From JAYFQF01 sp034927285 (GTDB lineage Bacteria; Bacillota; Peptococcia; DRI-13; UBA5745), in NCBI GenBank assembly GCA_034927285.1, contig JAYFQF010000016.1, positions 37,967 to 101,966 on the forward strand: a stretch of 64,000 bases of DNA. Reading direction: 5' to 3'. The position numbers and the translations under genes were made by a program. The notes under the pieces were generated by a model. That model was not told where the DNA came from. It searched no databases and worked only from the letters and a program-made list of their open reading frames with translations. Within the stretch, counting starts at the first letter, position 1; each line of letters starts with the position of its first letter. Positions 1 to 5,589 of the stretch are shown here, piece after piece.

Positions 1-202
1 GGGCCATAAAGGCCAGGGCCCCCAAGACATTGCTTTTGCCGGCGCCGTTGGGTCCAAAAATCGCCGCGGCCCCCAAAAGCCGCCGCCGGTCCACCGTCAG
101 CACCCGTTCCGACTGGCCGCATTTGGCCGTGGCCGCCAGGCTAAGGCAGGTTTCCTCCCGAAAGGAGCGGTAGTTCCTGAAGGTAAAATTGATCAGCATC
201 AT
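1..202 (-). CDS. AAA-family ATPase, N-terminal fragment cut by window edge
   Basis: The reverse strand from 202 reads MMLINFTFRNYRSF and, about 50 residues on, the Walker A motif GPNGAGKS. This opening beta-strand, RNYRSF loop and P-loop spacing are typical of the AAA_15/AAA_21 (RecF/SMC-like, OLD-like) ATPases. Only about 67 residues are inside the window, so Walker B and the partner domains cannot be seen. Such proteins are often one half of a defence pair or a stand-alone DNA-linked ATPase, but nothing visible here decides that. Two adjacent ATG codons (197-199 and 200-202) could both serve as start. The gene is transcribed away from the window. Confidence 0.75.
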   Translation of the reverse strand, partial: MMLINFTFRNYRSFREETCLSLAATAKCGQSERVLTVDRRRLLGAAAIFGPNGAGKSNVLGALAFMA

Positions 203-326
203 AAACGCCTCCGCCCTGGTCCGAATTTGCGGCAAGGAACCATCGGACCCGACTTTGCCGGTTGAAGCGCAAGATCCCGGATCAAGCTCAATTAAAGGCA
301 GCGCCCCGGATCGTTTCCCCGATGAT

Positions 327-353
327 TAAAAAAAGACGGCAACTCCGCCGTCT
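327..353 (-). terminator. Rho-independent terminator downstream of the TagA-like gene
   Basis: On the minus strand AGACGGC-GGAGTT-GCCGTCT forms a 7-bp stem with a 6-nt loop followed by a run of seven T. It lies about 210 nt after the stop of the glycosyltransferase gene and ahead of the AAA ATPase, so it separates the two. Confidence 0.8.
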
Positions 354-469
354 CTTCTTGCCCGTTCCTATTTTATTGCATTTTGTCAAATTATTTTTCT
401 ACATTTTGCAATTCCGTTACCGGCAGCCCTATCTCACTGTCCGGCTTGTCCTCCGCTTATTCGCTGGCC

Positions 470-560
470 CGTTCCGCTTTTTTCATCCTTCTTTTTCTTT
501 TGCCTTCTTTTTTGCCTTCTATCTCTTCTTTTTTGCCTTCCATCTCTTCTTTCTTTCCTT
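470..560. repeat. Polypyrimidine/polypurine tract with short repeats
   Basis: The plus strand is almost pure T/C and contains repeats of TTTTGCCTTCTATCTCTTC-type units. It lies directly after the stop codon of the TagA-like gene. Apart from this tract and the terminator at 327-353, nothing is seen in 203-560. A similar T/C-rich stretch occurs between this gene and the next (about 1550-1640). Confidence 0.6.
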
Positions 561-1538
561 CTATCGTTCCGATTCTTTTGCCTGGCGTTTTACCGCCAGG
601 GCAAACCGGGGCAAAGCCCAAAAACGACCCAGCCGTTTAGGGTTCTGCGCAAAACGGTAGGCCCATTCCATGCCGATTTTCTGGATCCAGCGGGGAGCCC
701 GCTTCACCCGGCCGCTCAAGACGTCGAAGGAGCCGCCTACGCCCATGCAAAGGCCCGCGCCCAGCCGCTGCCGGTTTTCCTCCACAAAAAGATCCTGCCG
801 GGGAAAGCCCAGGGCCACAAACAGCAGCTCCGGCTTCAGCCCGCTGATTTCCTCCAGGATCTTCTTTTCTTCTTCCTTATCAAAATAACCGTTATGCCAG
901 CCCAGCAGCCGCAGTTGGGGCCATTCCCGCTTCAGCCGCTCCGCCGTGCCGGCCACGGATTCCTCGGCCGCCCCCAGAAGGTACACGCCCCAGCCCCGCC
1001 GGGCTGCTTCGGCGCAAAGCCGCCAGAGCAGGTCCACTCCCGTAACCCGCTCCACCCCGGGACTGCCCAGCTGCCGGGCGGCCTTCACCGTCCCCACGCC
1101 GTCGGCAGTGATCAGATGAGCGCTGTGCAAAAGCTCCGCCTGGGCGGCGTTTCGCGACGCGGCGTAAAGGATTTCCGCATTGGCGGTCACTACCCGCAGA
1201 GGCAGGCAGCCGATACGCTGCGCCGCTCTGCCTGCCCCTTGTCCAAGGGCTTCTCCGGCCGCTCCTATTTCTCCGGCGGCTGCTTCCCCGGCTGCCGCTT
1301 TTTCGCCCCTGGCCGTTCTTTCGCCGCCAACCGCTGTTTCGCCGCTGCCGGCGCCCTCGGAAATTCTTCCGGCATCCGTACCAGCCGCCGGGTCCTGGAC
1401 GCCGGGGCCGCCGGCGGCTTCGGCCGGCCCGCTTCGGCCTTCTTCTACCTTTTCGGCCAGGTAAGCCACAGTATCCGCCATGGATAGCCTGGACACCGGG
1501 AACCCTAAAATATTGACTTTGGAGATGCTTCGTCCCAT
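561..1538 (-). CDS. WecG/TagA/CpsF family glycosyltransferase with an internal low-complexity insert
   Basis: Family members transfer N-acetylmannosamine or a related sugar onto lipid-linked GlcNAc in teichoic-acid or polysaccharide assembly at the inner membrane face. The start MGRSISKVNILGFPVSRLSM and the block RVVTANAEIL ... LITADGVGTV (likely catalytic Asp about residue 146) are diagnostic, as are the later VALGFPRQDLF and GVGGSFDVLSG motifs. Normal members are about 240-250 residues; this one has 325 because residues 36-111 are an Ala/Gly/Glu-rich insert with AAAGE-like repeats placed between the first helix and the TANAE strand. The C-terminus is basic, as expected for membrane association. 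The ATG at 1538 follows GAGGAAAAGAG. A WecB epimerase that could supply the ManNAc donor is encoded at 50.9-52.0 kb. Confidence 0.88.
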   Translation of the reverse strand: MGRSISKVNILGFPVSRLSMADTVAYLAEKVEEGRSGPAEAAGGPGVQDPAAGTDAGRISEGAGSGETAVGGERTARGEKAAAGEAAAGEIGAAGEALGQGAGRAAQRIGCLPLRVVTANAEILYAASRNAAQAELLHSAHLITADGVGTVKAARQLGSPGVERVTGVDLLWRLCAEAARRGWGVYLLGAAEESVAGTAERLKREWPQLRLLGWHNGYFDKEEEKKILEEISGLKPELLFVALGFPRQDLFVEENRQRLGAGLCMGVGGSFDVLSGRVKRAPRWIQKIGMEWAYRFAQNPKRLGRFWALPRFALAVKRQAKESER

Positions 1539-1687
1539 CTCTTTTCCTCGGCCTTTCCTCAGTTTTTTCTTTCGTTTTTTCCTCGGTTCATTCTCTTTTC
1601 TTCTTTTTTCTTTCCGGCTTGTCCCCTTTGCCGGTCAGGCTTTTGCTTTCGCCAAAACTCATTCTCCGGCCTGACGGAACCTGTTGC

Positions 1688-3475
1688 CTATACCTTTGAC
1701 AGCTCATCCTTGAAAGCGGGCCGGTCGCTATATCGGCCCAAAAGCTTTTCTTTGATTTCCGCCGCACACTCTTCGCCGCCGTTTTTTTTCAGCTTGCGGA
1801 TAATGGCGCATACCTCCCGATACTCCTGCCGGTCCCTGGCTGAGGCGGCCTTTTCCTTAATATATTCCGCATACAGGTCCCAGACCTCCTCCCGAAATTC
1901 AGGGACAAGCTGCTCGCCATAGATTTCTACCGCCCATGAATTCTCCCGGACGTATTCCAGAAGCTTTTGCTTTTCCCCCTCCTCGATGAGGATATCCGGA
2001 TACACGTAAGAAAACTTTCTTTTTTGATTTTCCATCCTAGCAATGATTTGGGGATAAACGGCAGGCCACTCAGCGGCGTCATAGGTCTGCTTCAATTCCC
2101 GGTAATGGTTGAAGCTGCCCTCCAGAATAAACTCCAGGGCGGTTTGCCGCGTCTCCTCCAGCTTGCCGGCAAGCCGGCAGGCTTTGTACCGATACTCCTT
2201 CCATTGCCTTACCAGGCTGGCATGGGCCTCATCCTCTTTTTCCCCTTCCCGGGAAAGCCGGATGACTTCCTCATAATCCTTTCCCGCCAGAGCGCCTTCA
2301 ACGGCCATTTTCCTGAAGGCCGGGTACCGAAGGTTTCGCCGGATAAACTCACAGGCCTTTTCTTGTCCTTCGTATTGCAGGATCATTCGGTACCGGATAA
2401 GCTCCACTTTTTCCGCAAAGGATCTTCCGGCCCAGGTATCCTCTTTTCCTTTTTCCGCCAGCTTATCTAAATCTTTTTCCAGTTTTTTTCGGGAGGCCGG
2501 CGTATCCGCCAGGGTGGCGGAAATTTCCAGGAGTTCCAGCCGCCAGTTGCTCCAGTTAGTATACCGCTTATTTGCCGCTTCTTTCAGCAGCGTTTGGAAA
2601 ATGCTCTCTTTTTCTGCCGGAGTCAACCCTTCAGTCCCAACTATTTCGACAATGAAGCCAAAGCTTTCGCTGATTACCTCTCCCACCACACCGCCGGAAT
2701 CGTCGGCCCGGCCCAGCAGCCGCATCATCTCATGGGCGACGCAAAGACCAAGGGCCAGAGCCTGGAGGCTTTTCTTTTTTTCCAAAACGCTCCGGGCCTT
2801 TTCCAGCACCATTTCAGCGCCCCTGACCGCCTCAAAAGTATCGCCGTAGCGCACAAAGCCCTGCCGGTCCGCATGGTTTTCGATGCAGACCCGGATCAGG
2901 GCCACGGCTCTGGCAATTTCCTCTTTGTCGTCACCCTCTTCAAAATCCAGTTGGATCCGCCGCTGAATTTGTTCATCCCAGACTGCCAGGTTCAGGAGGA
3001 ACTGAACCAGTTCTTCCTTTGTCCTTTTGGAAAGTATGGCTTCCAGATCCGGCGTTCTTCTTGTCTCCGGACCGGAACCCCCGGCTGATTCAGGGCCCGC
3101 CGCCGGGAAGACGCTTTCCGGGGCCGTGTTTTCCGGACCCGTGTTTTCCGGGGCCGTGTTTTCCGGACCCGTGTTTTCCGGACCCGTGTTTTCCGGGTCC
3201 TGGTCTTCCTTAAGCTCCCGTAAGGCAAAAAACACCGCCGCCTGATGCTTGCAATGCTCTCCCAGGTCATAGGGGCAATCGCACCAGCTGTCCAGGATGC
3301 CGCCCTCATCATCAAGCTCAACTTCCACAGTATACGGCCAATTGCCTTGAACCGCCGCCCGGTACAGTTTTTTTTCTGTTTCCTCCAAGGAAATTATCCG
3401 TCCGCCGGCGTAATAGTCGTAGCCCCTGGCAAGGATCTTTTCATCGATAAAACCTTCAAAGTCGTCAAGATTCAT
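1688..3475 (-). CDS. SWIM zinc-finger domain protein
   Basis: A 595-residue protein with a SWIM zinc finger near the N-terminus: C65-x-C67 then C75-x-H77 in SWCDCPYDLGEHCKH. SWIM domains bind DNA or protein partners; the bacterial long form, with a helical repeat-like C-terminal half rich in Glu/Lys/Leu, has no settled function. Residues 94-118 are five tandem PENTG/PENTA pentapeptides, followed by more low-complexity sequence to about residue 140, forming a linker between the finger and the helical body. It is on the same strand as the TagA-like gene but separated from it by about 150 nt, with no obvious functional tie. The start at 3475 follows GGGGGATCAGAAAAG. Confidence 0.82.
   Translation of the reverse strand: MNLDDFEGFIDEKILARGYDYYAGGRIISLEETEKKLYRAAVQGNWPYTVEVELDDEGGILDSWCDCPYDLGEHCKHQAAVFFALRELKEDQDPENTGPENTGPENTAPENTGPENTAPESVFPAAGPESAGGSGPETRRTPDLEAILSKRTKEELVQFLLNLAVWDEQIQRRIQLDFEEGDDKEEIARAVALIRVCIENHADRQGFVRYGDTFEAVRGAEMVLEKARSVLEKKKSLQALALGLCVAHEMMRLLGRADDSGGVVGEVISESFGFIVEIVGTEGLTPAEKESIFQTLLKEAANKRYTNWSNWRLELLEISATLADTPASRKKLEKDLDKLAEKGKEDTWAGRSFAEKVELIRYRMILQYEGQEKACEFIRRNLRYPAFRKMAVEGALAGKDYEEVIRLSREGEKEDEAHASLVRQWKEYRYKACRLAGKLEETRQTALEFILEGSFNHYRELKQTYDAAEWPAVYPQIIARMENQKRKFSYVYPDILIEEGEKQKLLEYVRENSWAVEIYGEQLVPEFREEVWDLYAEYIKEKAASARDRQEYREVCAIIRKLKKNGGEECAAEIKEKLLGRYSDRPAFKDELSKV
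3122..3196. repeat. 15-bp coding minisatellite in the SWIM gene
   Basis: Five copies of a 15-bp unit (plus strand GTGTTTTCCGGACCC and close variants) encode PENT[GA] pentapeptides. The copies are near identical at DNA level, so the array is recent and may vary in copy number without changing frame. Confidence 0.9.
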
Positions 3476-3705
3476 CTTTTCTGATCCCCCTTCTCCGCTT
3501 ATTGCAGCCGCCTGGCGCCCACCCGGCAGACCCTTCTTTCCCCGCTGTCTGTATTCTGGACATATTTCGGACGTGCCTTATCCGGTTTCCGTGATAAAAA
3601 GGCGGCCGCAAGCAGGCACCTTCTCCCCGGCGTCTTCCTTGAGACATTTAAACATGGCATAGCGGCCGATCTTGGCGCAAACAGACATCCGAAGTCTTAC
3701 CCCGG

Positions 3706-4317
3706 TTAAAATTCCCGCTTTTCCTTCACGGATAAATAAGGGCTGTCCGCCAGGATAAACCGCCAGGGGTACTCCCGGGCCTCGCCGGCGTAGTCGATAT
3801 TGATGCGGGGCGTCACGGCGATTCGCTCCGATCCCCGGTCCGGCCCCCATTCCACATAAAAAGGCGGTCGGCAAAGGTCGGCGCCGTAGCTCTCTTTGTC
3901 AATGCCCAAAGCCTGGCAGAGCTTGCCGGGGCCGCTGCACAAAGCGTTGAGCTTTTCCTGCTTCCGCCGTTTTTGCATCAGCGGAATTCCTGCCAAAGGC
4001 TCCAGGGCCCGCACCAGGGCCATTTCCGGAAAGCCTTCCTCCCGGGTGACGATATTCATGCAATAGTACATGCCATAAATCAGATATACATAGGCGTGCC
4101 CGCCCGGGCCGTACTGCACCGCCGTCCGGCCGCCGTCCCGGCCCCGGTGCTTATAGGAATGGGCCGCCGCGTCCATGGGCCCGATATAGGCTTCCGTCTC
4201 CACGATCCGGCCTTTGACGGTCCCCTCAGGGCTTTCCATCACCAGCACCTGGCCCAAAAGCTCCCGGGCCACAGTAAGGGTGTCGCGCAGATAAAAGTCC
4301 CGTTCTATGATGGCCAT
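3706..4317 (-). CDS. 3-methyladenine DNA glycosylase (AAG/MPG family)
   Basis: Removes alkylated and deaminated purines from DNA as a monofunctional glycosylase in base-excision repair. The protein (203 residues from the chosen start) shows the family order: FYLRDTLTVARELLGQ, then GRIVETEAYIGPMDAAAHS containing the catalytic Glu, then GGHAYVYLIYGMYYCMN, LVRALEP and CSGPGKLCQALGI. Length fits the usual 190-210. The ATG at 4317 is preferred over the ATG at 4332 because GGAGG sits 5 nt before it. A -10 box TATAAT lies on the minus strand at 4373-4378. The upstream side is a repeat island, including a further promoter-like repeat at 4431-4477 pointing toward this gene. Confidence 0.92.
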   Translation of the reverse strand: MAIIERDFYLRDTLTVARELLGQVLVMESPEGTVKGRIVETEAYIGPMDAAAHSYKHRGRDGGRTAVQYGPGGHAYVYLIYGMYYCMNIVTREEGFPEMALVRALEPLAGIPLMQKRRKQEKLNALCSGPGKLCQALGIDKESYGADLCRPPFYVEWGPDRGSERIAVTPRINIDYAGEAREYPWRFILADSPYLSVKEKREF

Positions 4318-4430
4318 CCGTTCCTCCCGCATCGATTTTTGTCTTTATTTTAGGCAAAAATTTGCCGCTTATTATACCATGAATTCTGCTCCCGACTCGG
4401 CCTGCTCTTTACTTGCCGCTAACCGCTCGG

Positions 4431-4477
4431 CCCGCCACGTAAGGTAAATTATGATGTAATTCGCTCCGCTTATTATA
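4431..4477 (-). repeat. 47-bp dispersed repeat carrying a -10-like box, copy 1
   Basis: Read on the minus strand it begins TATAATAAGCGGAGCGAATT, continues with ACATCATAATTTACC and ends in GGCGGG. The same 46-47 bp pattern (TATAAT-n-AGC-nnn-GCGAATT-n-CA-n-CATAATT-n-ACC ... TGGCGGG) recurs at 25329-25375 and 25431-25476 on the plus strand, and in truncated form at 4953-4981 and 55662-55686. The TATAAT end could act as a -10 element; no strong -35 is seen here. Confidence 0.75.
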
Positions 4478-4525
4478 ATTTTCGGTCAGTGCCCGTTGGC
4501 CGAAGAAGGAAAAACAACTCAGCTT

Positions 4526-4758
4526 TGTTTACCGGGATTTTATCATGTTTTTTCTGCAAATCCCGGTAAATTTTTTCAAAGGCTCTCCGGGAGAAGATAT
4601 TCCTTCGCTCTGTCCCTGTATCAAGGACAGATTTGCGAAATCCCCGCTAAAAACAGGGCTAAAGTACCGTCACCAAAGTAAAATCTGCCCTTTGGGCGGA
4701 TTTTACCGGGATTCGCTTTAAAAACAAAGCGATTTTCCGGTAAACATAGGTCATCAGC
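4526..4758 (+). repeat. Dispersed hairpin-ended element, locus A
   Basis: Two imperfect palindromes flank about 130 bp. The first pairs TTTACCGGGATTT (4528-4540) with AAATCCCGGTAAA (4558-4570). The second pairs TTTACCGGGATTCGCTTT (4702-4719) with AAAGCGATTTTCCGGTAAA (4726-4744) and is followed by CATAGGTCATCAG. The same unit is present in reverse orientation at 25571-25806, with recognisable similarity in the centre as well. It is non-coding; short reading frames across it are by-products of the palindromes. No transposase is nearby. Confidence 0.85.
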
Positions 4759-4930
4759 CTTGAGGAGCTTGAGGGGCCTGTTGAGGAGCTTGAGGGGCCT
4801 GTTGAGGAGCTATTAAAGGGGCCCATTGAGGGGCCCTGCTGAGGAGCTATTGAAGGGGCCCATTGAGGGGCCCTGCTGAGGAGCTTGAGGGGCCCCATTG
4901 AGGGGCCCTGCTGAGGAGCTTGAGGGGCCT
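4759..4930. repeat. Tandem GAGGAGCTT/GAGGGGCC array
   Basis: Alternating units of the type TTGAGGAGCTTGAGGGGCCTG and TGAGGAGCTATTGAAGGGGCC repeat for about 170 bp. A single related unit (minus strand GTGAGGAACCTATTGAGGGA) sits at the matching place beside the locus B hairpin (about 25540-25570), so this array looks like a local expansion of one module of the composite repeat. Confidence 0.85.
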
Positions 4931-4952
4931 ATCGGGGATCTGCTGAGTGCCC

Positions 4953-4981
4953 CTATGGTGTGATTCGCTTTGCTCATTATA
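4953..4981 (-). repeat. 47-bp dispersed repeat, truncated copy 4
   Basis: Minus strand TATAATGAGCAAAGCGAATC followed by ACACCATAG matches the first 28 or so positions of the repeat at 4431-4477 and then diverges into GGGGCACTC. It ends the repeat island whose order is 47-bp repeat, hairpin element, tandem array, 47-bp repeat. Confidence 0.65.
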
Positions 4982-5026
4982 TCATTCTTTATTCAATTGG
5001 CGGAATTTTGACAGGCAAAAACGGCC

Positions 5027-5055
5027 TTGATGTATAAAATGCTTTATGTTATCAT
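5027..5055 (+). promoter_or_regulatory. Promoter for the antisense RNA of the toxin module
   Basis: TTGATG (5027-5032), 17 nt, TATCAT (5050-5055). An overlapping alternative is TTGACA (5008-5013) with TGTATA (5031-5036) at 17 nt. Either would start a plus-strand RNA just before GGAGTTGTCGCTT, with no open frame behind it. Confidence 0.6.
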
Positions 5056-5112
5056 AGAATTACAAAAAGGAGTTGTCGCTTCTGGAAGAGCGGCAGGTTC
5101 CGAAAGTTTGAT

Positions 5113-5148
5113 AAACGGAAAACCGCCGGCAACGGCGGTTTTCCGTTT
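5113..5148. terminator. Hairpin at the 3' end of the toxin gene
   Basis: AAACGGAAAACCGCCG pairs perfectly with CGGCGGTTTTCCGTTT around a GCAA loop (16-bp stem). The toxin stop codon overlaps the stem. It can fold on both strands and probably ends the toxin mRNA; there is no extended T-run. Confidence 0.7.
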
Positions 5149-5224
5149 ACTTAAACCGTTTTAAGTAATTGGCAAATGCCACCAGGAAAGTTAACAGAGC
5201 AAAAAGCTCAAGCCAACTCACCAT
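5147..5224 (-). CDS. Small hydrophobic type I toxin-like peptide (25 aa)
   Basis: A 25-residue peptide beginning MVSWLELFALLTFLVAF, with one hydrophobic segment and the basic end NYLKRFK. This resembles the holin-like/Fst-type membrane toxins of Gram-positive type I toxin-antitoxin systems, which insert in the membrane and depolarise it. The start at 5224 is chosen because GGAGG lies 8 nt upstream; an ATG two codons earlier (5230) is too close to it. The Shine-Dalgarno sequence is locked in a hairpin: CACTTCCC pairs with GGGAGGTG around CGAG (5231-5250 on the plus strand), a usual way to hold toxin translation low. A promoter and an antisense RNA candidate are in place. No homology search was possible; the call rests on layout and composition. 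Confidence 0.65.
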   Translation of the reverse strand: MVSWLELFALLTFLVAFANYLKRFK

Positions 5225-5230
5225 AGGCAT

Positions 5231-5250
5231 CACCTCCCCTCGGGGAAGTG
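5231..5250 (-). promoter_or_regulatory. Hairpin sequestering the toxin ribosome binding site
   Basis: On the minus-strand transcript CACTTCCC pairs with GGGAGGTG (8 bp, one G-U pair) around a CGAG loop. The whole GGAGG ribosome binding site is inside the stem. Confidence 0.75.
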
Positions 5251-5280
5251 AACCGGCCGCCTAAGCGACAACTCTTCTTC

Positions 5281-5310
5281 ATTTTACCATGAGCTGCCGA
5301 CGGCTGCCAA
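5281..5310 (-). promoter_or_regulatory. Promoter of the toxin gene
   Basis: Minus strand TTGGCA (5305-5310), 18 nt, TAAAAT (5281-5286), giving a start near 5274 so that the mRNA would begin GAGTTGTCGCTT. It lies just inside the antisense RNA terminator. The rest of the gap to the LCP gene (about 5340-5589) shows nothing recognisable. Confidence 0.6.
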
Positions 5311-5314
5311 TGCC

Positions 5315-5338
5315 GCCCGTCAAAAGACGGGCTTTTTT
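5315..5338 (+). terminator. Rho-independent terminator of the antisense RNA
   Basis: GCCCGTC-AAAA-GACGGGC, a perfect 7-bp stem with a tetraloop, followed by TTTTTT. Its plus-strand orientation fits only the antisense transcript, because no plus-strand gene is near. Confidence 0.85.
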
Positions 5339-5589
5339 CATCACTGACAAAAATTCCTTTTGCGGTTCCGTGCTCCACGTTCAGCCCCGGGGCCTGGAAG
5401 TTCCCGCGCAGCGGCATGAATTCAGGATATTTTCACTATTTTGATCTAAGATCTAAACATTTTTGATTTGGAAAAAAGCGTCACCTTACCGCTTGCAAAA
5501 ATCCACCTTACAGTTAGTAAGAACATGGATCCGGCCAGGATGAAACGGACTGAAATTCTGATTATCCCGCATCCCCCGGCCGGCTCTGT

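Larger units (their letters stand above)
5062..5338 (+). ncRNA. Candidate antisense antitoxin RNA
   Basis: A plus-strand transcript is predicted from the promoter at 5027-5055 to the perfect terminator at 5315-5338, or to the internal hairpin at 5113-5148. The long form is fully complementary to the toxin mRNA on the other strand, including its ribosome binding site and start codon. Its 5' segment GAGTTGTCGCTT (5070-5081) also occurs at the predicted 5' end of the toxin mRNA (complement of 5263-5274). Type I antitoxins such as RatA and SR4 overlap their toxin messages in this way. The RNA is inferred from promoter and terminator signals only. Confidence 0.55.

Noticed and set aside
481..563. 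C-terminal extension of the TagA-like protein past its TAG stop
   Set aside because: The frame after the stop is only 13 basic codons before a second TAG, in a polypurine tract; no sign of readthrough.
4659..4898. Minus-strand frame of 79 codons across the tandem array and hairpin
   Set aside because: The protein would be translated repeats (SSSTGP units) plus the palindrome. The similar MTYVYRK-type peptides at loci B and C arise because the palindrome itself is conserved. No ribosome binding site.
5208..5417. 69-codon frame overlapping the toxin leader
   Set aside because: Different frame from the toxin peptide, no ribosome binding site, and it spans the toxin promoter and the antisense terminator.
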